64,000 nt of DNA from G051132615 sp051132615 (GTDB taxonomy: Bacteria > Pseudomonadota > Gammaproteobacteria > Burkholderiales > Neisseriaceae): the NCBI RefSeq assembly GCF_051132615.1, contig NZ_CP152375.1, forward strand, positions 744,001 to 808,000, in the 5' to 3' direction. Shown here piece by piece: positions 25,566-34,129 of the stretch. How positions within the stretch are numbered: the first letter of the stretch is position 1; each line of letters starts with the position of its first letter. The translations under genes were made by a program, and so were the position numbers. The notes below the pieces were generated by a model. The model did not search any database. It saw only the letters and a list, made by a program, of their open reading frames with translations, and was not told the origin of the DNA.

Positions 25566-26774
25566 ATGATGCGTTATCTAATGAAAAAAACAGATTTGAT
25601 GACTAATGATCAAAAGGGGTTGGCTCCTTCAATCATTTTATTATTTGCCATAACAAGTGGGCTAGCAGTAGCCAATGTCTATTTTGCCCAACCTCTTCTG
25701 GATTTAATCGCTCATTCTCTCGATATCCCTGCTAGCTCCATTGGTATTGTTGTGACCATGACACAAATAGGTTATGCATTGGGGTTATTATTTATTGTAC
25801 CATTGGGTGATTTATTAAATCGAAAACGTTTAATCATTGGGCAAATGTTACTATTAATTTTAGCGTTAGTTGTAACTGGCTTAGCATCAAACTTGTGGTT
25901 ATTTTTAAGTGCGATGACTATAGTGGGGTGTATGGCTGTTGTTGTACAGGTTTTAGTTGCATATACAGCCGTCTTGGCAAATGCTGAACAACGCGGTCAA
26001 GCAATTGGTATCGTGACTAGCGGTGTGGTATTGGGTATTTTATTGGCTCGTTTGTTTTCTGGTGCCGTAGCCGACCTAGTCGGGTGGCGAGCGGTTTATT
26101 ATTTTTCAGCGATATTAATATTTTTAATGAGTATATTACTTCTGTATGTCATGCCCAAATATCAGGATCAACAAACAAGCCATTCTTATATTAAGCTTAT
26201 ATCTTCTGCGTTTCATTTATTGCTTACTGAAAAAACGCTACAGGTAAGAGGTATATTAGCTTTACTCATTTTTGCTTCTTTTAGTGTATTGTGGAGTGCC
26301 ATGGTGTTGCCTTTAAGCACAGAACCGTTTTTGTTGTCTCATACACAAATTGGCTTATTTGGTTTAGCTGGAATGTTTGGTGCTTTAGCGGCGACAAAAG
26401 CAGGCAAATGGGCAGATCAAGGCATAGAACAAAAAGTTACAGGTTTCTCTTTAATACTCTTAATCATTTCTTGGATGGCGATTGGTTCATTATATATATC
26501 ATTAATTATGCTTATTATTGGTGTTGTCATATTAGATTTTGCAGTACAAGCTGTTCATGTAACGAATCAAAGTTTAATATTTGCAACCAACTCTCATGCT
26601 CAAAGTCGTTTAGTTGGTATTTACATGTTTTTTTACTCTATCGGAAGTGCATTAGGAGCCATTACTGCAACGAGTGTGTATGTACTTTGGGGTTGGAAGG
26701 CAGTCAGTTCATTGGGAATGGTTTTTAGCATCATAGCCTTTATTTTTTGGTGGGTAACAAAACCGAAACAATAA
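25566..26774 (+). CDS. MFS drug-efflux transporter
   Basis: A 402-residue major facilitator protein with about twelve helices. It has the DHA1 signature NVYFAQPLLDLIAHSLDIP in helix 1, GDLLNRKRLIIGQMLLL between helices 2 and 3, and the YnfM/YgaY-like feature LSGAVADLVGWRAVYYFSA around helix 5-6. Substrates of this group include arabinose and organic drugs; none can be read here. CAAGG precedes the ATG at 25566; ATGs at 25569 and 25578 are alternatives. Paired with a divergent HxlR regulator. Confidence 0.85.
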   Translation: MMRYLMKKTDLMTNDQKGLAPSIILLFAITSGLAVANVYFAQPLLDLIAHSLDIPASSIGIVVTMTQIGYALGLLFIVPLGDLLNRKRLIIGQMLLLILALVVTGLASNLWLFLSAMTIVGCMAVVVQVLVAYTAVLANAEQRGQAIGIVTSGVVLGILLARLFSGAVADLVGWRAVYYFSAILIFLMSILLLYVMPKYQDQQTSHSYIKLISSAFHLLLTEKTLQVRGILALLIFASFSVLWSAMVLPLSTEPFLLSHTQIGLFGLAGMFGALAATKAGKWADQGIEQKVTGFSLILLIISWMAIGSLYISLIMLIIGVVILDFAVQAVHVTNQSLIFATNSHAQSRLVGIYMFFYSIGSALGAITATSVYVLWGWKAVSSLGMVFSIIAFIFWWVTKPKQ

Positions 26775-26889
26775 TCACTATACGAAATGAAACTTTTACT
26801 CTTGTTAAGTTATCAAACTTAAATTTAAGTAAACTATGCTTATTTTTGTGGATCTTAGTAAAAGGCTATAAGCTTTAATGAAAGAAAAA

Positions 26890-26976
26890 CTGGAGCGGGA
26901 AACGATCTCAGCAACAGCCTATCTATGACGTTGATAGTATTGGTTTATTTTCTTAATATCCTCAACCAAGGTACAT
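26890..26976 (+). repeat. Left attachment-site copy (attL-like) and element end of the tRNA-Gly island
   Basis: CTGGAGCGGGAAACGA (26890-26905) is identical to the 3' end of the tRNA-Gly gene at 39851-39866, in the same orientation. The following stretch 26920-26976 is nearly identical (two mismatches seen in about 55 bases) to 33956-34012, which follows another copy of the tRNA end at 33927. This marks the far end of the integrated island. Confidence 0.7.
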
Positions 26977-27101
26977 AATGTTATCCTTATTGATTTTGCT
27001 TTACAACAAAAATTATTTTTACTCTACTAAGTATCTATTTTTTTAAATAATTTACCATGTAATTAAACAGCTTTGAAAACATATAAATTTTCCATATTAT
27101 C

Positions 27102-27683
27102 CTACATTAATGCTTGATCAACTAAACTGAAAATATACTTTTTCTCAACGGCAAAACTATCATCTTTGGGGGTAAATATCATTGTGTATGTAATCATGCC
27201 CTCTAATAAAAGCATAATCATATGAGCGGTTTCTTCCGCTGTTTCACCTTGTCCCAAACTATCCAAAATTAAACGTTTTACATTTACTTTATGTTCTCGG
27301 ACAACTTTTTGAATCTCTGGCACTCTGTCTCTATATTCTGATTGAGCACGTAAAAACATACAGCCTCGATAATGCTCACTATTGAACCAGCGTATATGCC
27401 ACGACACAATGGCATTTATTTTATCTTTTGGTTCACTAAAAACAGCCATAACATTAGTCAAAGCATCATTAAAATAAGAGTCTCTTCTTATTAAAACCTC
27501 TTTGACTAAGCCATTTTTATCGCCAAAATATTTATACAATGTCCTCTTTGAGACATCAGCACTCTCCGCAACTGATTCAAGACTGACAGGGAAATAGCCA
27601 TTTTCATTGAATAGTGACTCTGCTGCATTAAGGATACTTTCCCGAATATCTAATTTTTGCTTCATATTAATGGGTCTATACAT
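27102..27683 (-). CDS. TetR-family regulator (divergent from HPP gene)
   Basis: A TetR protein of about 193 residues. The N-terminal helix-turn-helix reads SLESVAESADVSKRTLYKYFGDKNGL. The C-terminal part, with SWHIRWFNSEHYRGCMFLRAQSEY, follows the TetR_C type common in Acinetobacter-like genomes. The frame extends to 27710 and an internal ATG at 27665 is also possible; no strong ribosome binding site decides between them. It diverges from the HPP-family gene at 27871. First gene inside the left end of the island. Confidence 0.85.
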   Translation of the reverse strand: MYRPINMKQKLDIRESILNAAESLFNENGYFPVSLESVAESADVSKRTLYKYFGDKNGLVKEVLIRRDSYFNDALTNVMAVFSEPKDKINAIVSWHIRWFNSEHYRGCMFLRAQSEYRDRVPEIQKVVREHKVNVKRLILDSLGQGETAEETAHMIMLLLEGMITYTMIFTPKDDSFAVEKKYIFSLVDQALM

Positions 27684-27870
27684 AACAATAACATTCTCTA
27701 ATCTTATCATAACTATCCTACATAGACTATTTTTATATAAATATTGACATTAATAATAACTAATAATATATTCTATAACCATTATCGTTTACTTTTATTT
27801 ATTAAATAATCAATACTGAATACTTTTAGAAATTAAACACTCTTTTCAGGGTAAAAATAAGGAACATACT

Positions 27871-28419
27871 ATGTTACGAAAATTCAAAGGTGGAGAAAAG
27901 ATTCAACCAAGACCAAACATCGCTGCGGTAACAAAGGGCTTTGTTGGGGGAACTCTGGGTATTTTAGTTCTATTAATTGTCACTCAGTCACATGGAACAC
28001 TCGCAATTATGGCACCATTTGGGGCGACATGTGTTCTGTTGTTTGCTCTTCCTAAAGCACCACTGGCACAGCCTAGAAGTGTTATTGGAGGACATTTTGT
28101 CTCAGCATTAATTGGGCTTGTCATGATCAATACATTTGGAGATGGCGTTTGGTGTATCGCTATTGCAGTGGGTTTAGCTATTGCCGCTATGCAGGCTCTT
28201 AGAGTAGTACATGCTCCTGCTGGTGCCAATCCGATTTTGATCATCATGTCAGGGATTCATGATTATAGTTTTTTATTCACACCAGTGCTATTAGGTTCAA
28301 TTTTATTGGTTCTAGTGGCTTTGATTGTTAACAACTTTGGTGTAGGTAATCGTTGGCCTAGTTATTGGCTAGGATATAGCGCAAAAAGAGCTAAAACAGA
28401 AACAGCCATTAGTAAGTAA
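27871..28419 (+). CDS. HPP-family membrane protein
   Basis: A 182-residue integral membrane protein with four or five helices. It shows the HPP family features: APFGATCVLLFALPKAPLAQPRSVIGGH, then HAPAGANPILIIMSG, in which the conserved prolines give the name. Cyanobacterial members transport nitrite; in proteobacteria the role is unsettled. AAGGAAC precedes the ATG. Its divergent TetR neighbour is the likely regulator, making this a two-gene cargo at the left end of the island. Confidence 0.85.
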   Translation: MLRKFKGGEKIQPRPNIAAVTKGFVGGTLGILVLLIVTQSHGTLAIMAPFGATCVLLFALPKAPLAQPRSVIGGHFVSALIGLVMINTFGDGVWCIAIAVGLAIAAMQALRVVHAPAGANPILIIMSGIHDYSFLFTPVLLGSILLVLVALIVNNFGVGNRWPSYWLGYSAKRAKTETAISK

Positions 28420-28507
28420 AAGAAAATTAAGTTTTATTTTTATTAAAGATATATAACAATGACAGTAAGCAATGATTAACAAATTATATCCTTACGCTTA
28501 GAATAAG

Positions 28508-28629
28508 CGTTGTATCAATACAGCATAAGTGAGTTTAATTTGATTGTTTTTCTATTTTTCAAACCATACTGCATATAAGCTATTATACAATCTGGCTTGT
28601 TATTTATCCCTCCTCTATCTTATTACTTC
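28508..28629 (+). repeat. Conserved leader before toxin 1 (copy at 35547-35667)
   Basis: The 122 bases before the first toxin start match 35547-35667 before the second toxin with only scattered differences and one length change. The repeat begins CGTTGTA(T/C)CAATACAGCATA and runs into the coding region, whose homology continues. No Shine-Dalgarno sequence is visible in either copy just before the ATG; both read CTTATTACTTC there. The leader must hold the promoter and perhaps an RNA control element. Confidence 0.7.
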
Positions 28630-30744
28630 ATGGAACGCCCACCCCTAGAAATTGACTTGGAAATCTTGCAACAGCAACGCTGGCAGCGAGAGCAAGAAGA
28701 ACAGCAGCGTATAGGGCAAAAGCTCCCCGAAGCAATCGAAGATGTACAAAATCATCTCAATCAAAATAACTTGCTTAAAGGGTTTAATGAGGAGCAACAA
28801 AAACAATTAACCGAAGCTTTAGCGGTAGAAGTCGCTAAAAAGAAGCATTTTGATAAAATTGATGGAGTCGGGCTATCCAAAGATGGCAATCATCTGATTG
28901 CCCATATCCACAATAATGTGGCTGCTCATATCGATATTCGTCAAATTCTAACGCAATAACAAGCTGAACAACAACCAAACCTATTAGAGCGACCTTTACC
29001 TGAACCTAAACGGTTAAATGAAATCAATAAACTCATCGATATCTTTGACGTGAAAGATAAACTATCGATCTTTAACCCCAAAGAGCAGCAGACTTTAATG
29101 CAAGCAGTTGGCTTTGCTATTGATGACTTTGCAGGGCGTCCGCCTAAAGTCACTTATGTCGATATCAATCATGAACAGATGCATTTAGTCGTTGGGGCTT
29201 ATAATAAAAGCATTAAATTAGACCCTCAGGCTATTCTGGCGCAAAATCAGACTAAAGAAGATATTAATCAAACTGTATCTGTACCCGAAAAAGAACCCGA
29301 ACAAAGCATACGCACTGCTATTGCTAAGAATGGCGACAGTGGCATGGCGATTGCCAAACAATTAGACCCCAATCACCCAGAGGCTGCGTTGGGGCATTTA
29401 TACCGTTCAGGACAAGTTAAAGATATTCAGCTTAAAGACACACATCAACATCTGGTACCCAATATTCAGCCAAATAAAGAATATCACTATGATCCCAGTA
29501 TTTATACACCTGAACAGTTAAAAGAAAACGAACAGTTCGCTAAACAGCGAATAAGTAGCCAAAGCACAATCAACCAACAAATTGACAGTATTCAGGCACA
29601 GATTCAACAACAGCAAAAACAGAACCTCGAACAACAAAAAACCAATGAGCTATTAAGCGGTTTATTTAAACCTCAAGAATCATTAGCGCGTAATTCTTTT
29701 GAAGACCAACTCAAACACCGCGTATTGGTCAATCAATACTTACCCACTGAATATAGGCAATCAGGCAATTATGGTGAACGCTTTAGTCGTGGATTGGTGA
29801 ATGGTGCAAAAGGCTTTGTGGTTGAACCCGTATTACAAGTCAGGGATATGGCTATGGCTGGTGCTGCGGTCACTTACAATTATGTTGGCAATAAACAAGG
29901 TGCCGATATGTGGTTACCTGACATGAAAAGTGGCACAGCCGAGGCATATAAAAATGGCACCTCACAAACAGAACTCTTGTTACAAAGTAACCCCATTACA
30001 GGTATAGGAGTAACCAGTTATCACGGCACCACAGCATTGATGCAAGGACGAAATGGAGACTTTGCCGAATTGGCGGGTGGTGTCACTGCGGGTTTGGCGA
30101 TGGGTAAAGCAGCGACAAGATATGGTGGTTATGGGGTCACTGTAAAACCTATTGCTTTGCCTACTGGAGCAATGAGATATCAAATAGGAGGAATAGGCGC
30201 AAAAATAGAAGTCGTTTCTCCCCAACATACCTCACCAAAATTAAATTTAAAATCTAAAGAAGTTCAGACCGTAAAAGACACGTTAAGTTTGAATTTAGAT
30301 AAAATAAAACCTACAGTAGTTGCAGAATTAGAAGTCAATGGTCACAAATTCAAGGATACAAATCAAAAAGCAAGACCAATTGAGTTAGCCAATGAAAATA
30401 CGCCAACTTTAATAGCAGAGAGAATATTAGCAAAGGAACAACTATTAATAGATAAAGGGAAAACAAACAATTTACCTTTACCTAATGGTAATATGGCTAA
30501 TGCTCATGCAGAAATAGGCGCGATACAACAAGCTCATAATGCTGGATTGGCTAAAGGAGCAGATTTGAAAATTAATGTAACTGGTAAGGATATTTGTGGT
30601 TATTGTAAAGGAGATATTGCCGCAGCAGCAGAGGTAACAGGCGCTAAATCAATTACTATTTATGCTGTTGATAATAAAACAGGCGCACCAAAAACGTACA
30701 CATGGGAGCCTGGTATGACAACATTGAAGGAGATAAGAAAATAA
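28630..30744 (+). pseudogene. Polymorphic toxin 1 with deaminase tip, interrupted by an ochre codon
   Basis: A 705-codon frame interrupted by TAA at 28957-28959, where the homologous toxin 2 has CAA. Codons 1 to about 290 match toxin 2. This shared module has two repeats (…KIDGVGLSKDG…ILTQ and …VTYVDINHEQ…ILAQNQ). A Gln-rich linker follows (about 300-345), then a pretoxin-like segment with GFVVEPVLQVRDMAMAGAAVTYN. The C-terminal tip is a deaminase-fold domain with HAE at 626-628 and CGYC at 656-659, the zinc site of MafB19/BURPS668-type nucleic-acid deaminases. There is no signal peptide. As read, only 109 residues, or an internally started product (GTG 29050 possible), would be made. The stop codon overlaps the immunity gene by one base. 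Confidence 0.8.
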
Positions 30745-31148
30745 TGTCAAAATTTGAATTAGGTGGGTATTTTTTAAAAAATGGCACAAGAACTCAATTA
30801 CCTTTAGAAAAAGCGCCTTCAATTGAAAAATTAGAAAAATATTTAGATATTTTAAATAATTCCGATGGAATATTAGTATTATCCAATGATCAAGAAGAAA
30901 ACTTAAAACCTTATGAAATGACTCTTTATTCTGATAATAAAAGGTATTTGATCTTATTTGCTACGCTTATGGATGATGGGGATATTGAAGTAAGAACATT
31001 CAATGACAATTCAGGCTCTCAAGAGTTTATTTCAATACTTGGAGAGCCTTATGCAAAAGCATCAACTGTCACCGACTTTTCTTTAGTCATTAAAGTTTTT
31101 AAAGAATTCTATCAGACAGATGATGTAAATAGAGAGCTATTAGCATAG
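30744..31148 (+). CDS. Immunity protein for the deaminase toxin (copy 1)
   Basis: A 134-residue acidic cytoplasmic protein whose ATG overlaps the toxin stop (TAATG), so the two are translationally coupled; AAGGAGAT lies upstream. It starts with a FELGGYFLKNGTRTQLPLE strand pair and ends in an alpha helix VIKVFKEFYQ. I do not recognise a named immunity family. Position directly behind a deaminase tip and the existence of a paralogue behind an orphan tip make immunity the best reading. Its last 90 residues are nearly identical to those of the second copy at 31301. Confidence 0.75.
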   Translation: MSKFELGGYFLKNGTRTQLPLEKAPSIEKLEKYLDILNNSDGILVLSNDQEENLKPYEMTLYSDNKRYLILFATLMDDGDIEVRTFNDNSGSQEFISILGEPYAKASTVTDFSLVIKVFKEFYQTDDVNRELLA

Positions 31149-31304
31149 GATGTTTGTAACTATTGGAAAGGTGATATTGCCGCAGCAGCAGAAGCAGCCA
31201 AAGCGAAATCTGTTACGATCACAGCTTTTGATCAAGACTCTGGGATAACAAGGCATTATCTCTGGAGTTCTGGTATGAAATCAATCCAAGAGGTTAAAAA
31301 ATGA
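31149..31304 (+). pseudogene. Orphan toxin tip: last 51 codons of a second deaminase
   Basis: Starting at the base after the immunity stop, a frame reads DVCNYWKGDIAAAAEAAKAK...SGMKSIQEVKK and ends in TGA. It aligns with the last 51 residues of toxin 1 (DICGYCKGDIAAAAE...PGMTTLKEIRK). There is no start codon, and the second zinc cysteine is Trp (TGT to TGG), so it cannot be active. The TGA overlaps the ATG of the next immunity gene. This is the standard orphan cassette left by tip exchange. Confidence 0.78.
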
Positions 31305-31708
31305 TAATTAATTATGAAATTGTAGGTGGTTACAGAATAAATGGAGAAAGCATTAGGCTACCATTAACTAATAACCCGCCTTTAGAAAAAATTATTAATT
31401 ATTTAAGTTATTTCCAAGATTACGACGGAACTCTTACTCTATCCAATGATCAAGAAGAAAACTTAAAACCTTATAATATGACTCTTTATTCTGATAATAA
31501 AAGGTATTTGATCTTATTTGCTACGCTTATGGACGATGGGGATATTGAAGTAAGAACATTCAATGATAATTCAGGCTCTCAAGAGTTTATTTCAATACTT
31601 GGAGAGCCTTATGCAAAAGCATCAACCGTCACCGACTTTTCTTTAGTTATTAAAGTTTTTAAAGAATTCTATCAGATAGGCGATGTAAATAGAGAGCTGT
31701 TAGCATAG
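31301..31708 (+). CDS. Immunity protein paralogue (orphan cassette, copy 2)
   Basis: A 135-residue protein. Residues 45-135 are almost identical to copy 1, and the DNA of this part is also nearly identical (about 31441-31708 against 30880-31148). The first 45 residues differ strongly (YEIVGGYRINGESIRLPLT). The ATG overlaps the TGA of the orphan toxin tip (ATGA). The mosaic suggests recombination or gene conversion between the two immunity genes, with the variable N-terminal part probably setting toxin specificity. Confidence 0.75.
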   Translation: MIINYEIVGGYRINGESIRLPLTNNPPLEKIINYLSYFQDYDGTLTLSNDQEENLKPYNMTLYSDNKRYLILFATLMDDGDIEVRTFNDNSGSQEFISILGEPYAKASTVTDFSLVIKVFKEFYQIGDVNRELLA

Positions 31709-31765
31709 ATTCTTAGACTATAAAGAAAATAAAACCTAAAGATTTATCAACTATGTTGATTTATC

Positions 31766-31897
31766 GTGACTGATGCATTACAAAAAGCCAAAGAATTGCC
31801 TTGTGTCTTTAATAATTGTGCTGTGTTTTATAAAGGCATTTTTGAAACAGTGAATTTATTAGATATTTCCTACTTAAAAAGAATACTTAAAAAATAA
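31766..31897 (+). CDS. Small possible gene remnant behind the immunity cassettes
   Basis: A 43-codon frame beginning at GTG 31766 and ending TAA at 31895-31897, containing LQKAKELPCVFNNC and a basic end (YLKRILKK). An in-frame TGA shortly upstream prevents extension. It could be the tail of another lost toxin or immunity gene; I do not recognise it. Confidence 0.3.
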   Translation: MTDALQKAKELPCVFNNCAVFYKGIFETVNLLDISYLKRILKK

Positions 31898-31942
31898 AAG
31901 CACAATCAACAAACACTTTTTGGTATTTAATATAAGCCTATA

Positions 31943-31966
31943 AAAAAGGGGATTTTGCCCCTTTTT
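31943..31966 (+). terminator. Intrinsic terminator after the toxin 1 cluster
   Basis: AAAAAGGGG (31943-31951) pairs with CCCCTTTTT (31958-31966) around ATTTTG. A strong hairpin with a T run, ending the toxin/immunity transcript. A ten-codon frame with a fair ribosome binding site starts at 32011 and stops at once, which looks like a gene beginning cut off by the next insertion. Confidence 0.75.
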
Positions 31967-32046
31967 GTATTTTATTCAAATCTATTGAAATCCACTTAAA
32001 GAGACAACAAATGAGTCAAAGCCAATTTAAACAAATTCAATAGTAT

Positions 32047-32808
32047 TTATATTTTTCTGCCAATATAGAAAACATAGCCATAAAACTGTTTGTATTCTGA
32101 ATACAGATCTACTTCGTGTCTTGCTTCTTTAACATATGCCTCTACGGTTTTATTGCCGGCGTATTTCTCTAAAAGCGCTTTTTCTGCTGCTCCTCGTGGA
32201 ATAAAATAGTTGTCTGTCCAACATTTTTCAGGCAATGTAAACGCAGCAATAAAACTATAACCAGCTTTTTGCATACTTGAAATATTATGTCCTATTGTAT
32301 CTAGCTTGCTTCCAACATCACTCCAGAATTTTTCAATTACCGTAGGATGTTCATCAGTAAGCCATGAAGGACACGTTACAACAACATAGCCATTTTTCTT
32401 TAGAAAGCCGTTCCAATAAGCCAATGCTTTTTCAAAGCCTATGCTGTCTATTACTCCTTCTGACCATACAAGGTCAAATTCCCCTTTTAGAAAAGAGAGC
32501 TCTTCGATTGTACCAACAACGCCTTTCACTCTTTCTTGGAGGTTTATTTTTTTTGCGTTGTCGTTAAATACATTGATTAAATCAGGGCTGATATCCACGC
32601 CAGTAATACTGCCAGCCAGATTTTGGGCTAGAACCATTGTTTGCCCACCACTTCCACAACCTAAATCCACTATCTGCGAAATTTGGTCGGTATTATCCAG
32701 AAAACTTAGTGCTTTGAGGGTCATTTCTGAACTGCCCGGTCCCTGCCGCTGCAAGCCGACATGACTTTCTATAATCAAATCAAGCACAGATAATTGTTTG
32801 TCCGGCAT
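32047..32808 (-). CDS. Class I SAM-dependent methyltransferase
   Basis: A 253-residue methyltransferase. Motif I is IVDLGCGSGGQTMVLA (residues about 47-62), the acidic ribose-binding residue sits in GVDISPDLI, and the post-I motif is near FDLVWSEGVIDSIGF. The target is a small molecule, unspecified. It lies 15 bases downstream of a TetR gene in one operon. Base composition looks more balanced than the surrounding AT-rich island, and the pair resembles TetR/methyltransferase pairs of Firmicutes and Bacteroidetes, so recent transfer is likely. Confidence 0.83.
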   Translation of the reverse strand: MPDKQLSVLDLIIESHVGLQRQGPGSSEMTLKALSFLDNTDQISQIVDLGCGSGGQTMVLAQNLAGSITGVDISPDLINVFNDNAKKINLQERVKGVVGTIEELSFLKGEFDLVWSEGVIDSIGFEKALAYWNGFLKKNGYVVVTCPSWLTDEHPTVIEKFWSDVGSKLDTIGHNISSMQKAGYSFIAAFTLPEKCWTDNYFIPRGAAEKALLEKYAGNKTVEAYVKEARHEVDLYSEYKQFYGYVFYIGRKI

Positions 32809-32823
32809 TATTTTACTCCTATA

Positions 32824-33444
32824 TTATGTTTTATTCGTGGCATTGAGCTCTATAAACCGCTCTATATGCGCGGTTAAAAGATTAGAAGCTTCCTCTATGT
32901 CTGCTGATTCATTCACTATCATCATATTAAGCAGAAAGTGATACGGAGCCAAAAACTCCAGAGCAAGCAACTTCGGGTCGTTTTCTTTCAAGACGCCTCG
33001 TTGCAACATCCCACGAAACAGGTCTTCAATATAACTGACTTGTCCAACACATTTTTGGTATAAATCCCCCATTTCAGGGCTTCTATACTGTTCCAATGTC
33101 AGCATTTTGCGAAAATTACGAAACAATTCATTTTCAAGCCAAATACGGAATACTGCTTCAATGTAATTTTTAAGACTTTCCAAAGAAACGTTCTTGAATG
33201 CAGATGGCATTTCTTCAAATTCACCTTCTGGTATGCCGTATTTTTCAGCTAAGACAATATCTTCTTGGTACACTCGTTCAAAAATGCTATCAAATATGTC
33301 TCGCTTATTCTTATAGTGCTTATATAGCGCTCCCTTTGTCATTCCAAGTTCTCCGGCAATCGCACTGATTGAAACGGCTTCATAACCATTCTGAGCAAAC
33401 AAACGGAGTGCGACAAATAGGATTTTTTCCTTTGTATTTGACAA
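32824..33444 (-). CDS. TetR-family regulator of the methyltransferase operon
   Basis: A 206-residue TetR protein with the helix-turn-helix SISAIAGELGMTKGALYKHYKNKRDIF (residues 24-50) and a ligand domain rich in aromatic residues. Two near-identical palindromes stand just before its start, so it probably represses its own operon, including the methyltransferase behind it. Sequence style suggests an origin outside the host lineage. Confidence 0.88.
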   Translation of the reverse strand: MSNTKEKILFVALRLFAQNGYEAVSISAIAGELGMTKGALYKHYKNKRDIFDSIFERVYQEDIVLAEKYGIPEGEFEEMPSAFKNVSLESLKNYIEAVFRIWLENELFRNFRKMLTLEQYRSPEMGDLYQKCVGQVSYIEDLFRGMLQRGVLKENDPKLLALEFLAPYHFLLNMMIVNESADIEEASNLLTAHIERFIELNATNKT

Positions 33445-33461
33445 CGATATTCTTCCTTTGT

Positions 33462-33504
33462 GGTAAACGACCGTTTACCACATGGTAGTAAACGACCGTT
33501 TACT
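33462..33504 (-). promoter_or_regulatory. Twin TetR operators
   Basis: GGTAAACGACCGTTTACC (33462-33479) and AGTAAACGACCGTTTACT (33487-33504) are two inverted repeats with 8-9-bp arms and the same core, centres 25 bases apart. They lie 18-60 bases before the TetR gene. This is a textbook pair of TetR operators. Confidence 0.75.
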
Positions 33505-33534
33505 TGTCAAGGGAGTTTGTATATTTCATTAAAT

Positions 33535-33813
33535 TTTGTACATCAAAAGGTGGTAAAAAACGCTGATGTACAAGTTGATGTACAACGCTCTGGACTAAAA
33601 TAGTCGTCCATATACTTAAATCTATACTTATTATTGGCTAAAAGACTGTACCTGTAAGGGTCGCATAGGGGGATTAATATTGTTGCTTGGATGGGGGGAT
33701 ATGTGGTTAAACAGCCATGGAAAGGGTTAGATGAATATAGACAAACACCTTGTTGGATAAGGCTTAGAGCCGATGTACAATTAAAAAGTACCGATGTACA
33801 ATCTAATGTACAA
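33535..33813 (+). repeat. Six GATGTACAA-type iterons near the internal attachment site
   Basis: GATGTACAA occurs at 33565, 33577, 33772 and 33793, AATGTACAA at 33805, and the inverted form TTTGTACATC at 33535-33544. Start-to-start spacings of 12, 21 and 12 bases are near helical periods. They lie 110-390 bases from the attachment copy at 33927 and fit arm-type sites of an integrase or excisionase, or sites of a replication or partition protein. No convincing gene occupies 33505-33926. Confidence 0.55.
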
Positions 33814-33926
33814 ATTAGTTGTGGTTGGGGGTATATTTTAGTGTCGGTTAATGGACTGAATATTGGGTAAAACTTGTTTGAATTTAAGGGCTTATAGACC
33901 TTAATGACGCTCCATAGATGAAGACT

Positions 33927-34012
33927 TGGAGCGGGAAACGTGCCCCACAACAATTAATCTATGACATTGATAGCATTGGTTTATTTTCTTAATATCCTCA
34001 ACCAAGGTACAT
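33927..34012 (+). repeat. Internal attachment-site copy separating the two island units
   Basis: TGGAGCGGGAAACG (33927-33940) is the tRNA-Gly 3' end again, followed at 33956-34012 by the element-end sequence found also at 26920-26976. It divides the island into a left unit (26.9-33.9 kb) and a right unit (33.9-39.9 kb), as expected for two elements integrated in tandem at one tRNA gene. Confidence 0.7.
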
Positions 34013-34129
34013 TATTGTACCCTTATTAACCACTCTTTACAATTATAAAGAGTGGTTATAACATAATACGTTAATTTAATCATGAATTTTATCGTATTAT
34101 TCTTTGATAACAAACAACCTACACAATAT

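Noticed and set aside
32011..32043. ATG with ribosome binding site followed by ten codons and TAG
   Set aside because: Too short to call a gene; reported only as a likely truncated gene start at an insertion junction.
33543..33953. A 136-codon minus-strand frame in the iteron/attachment region
   Set aside because: The product is rich in Cys, Thr, Pro and Tyr without domain pattern; the frame crosses the attachment repeat and the iterons, so it is probably non-coding.
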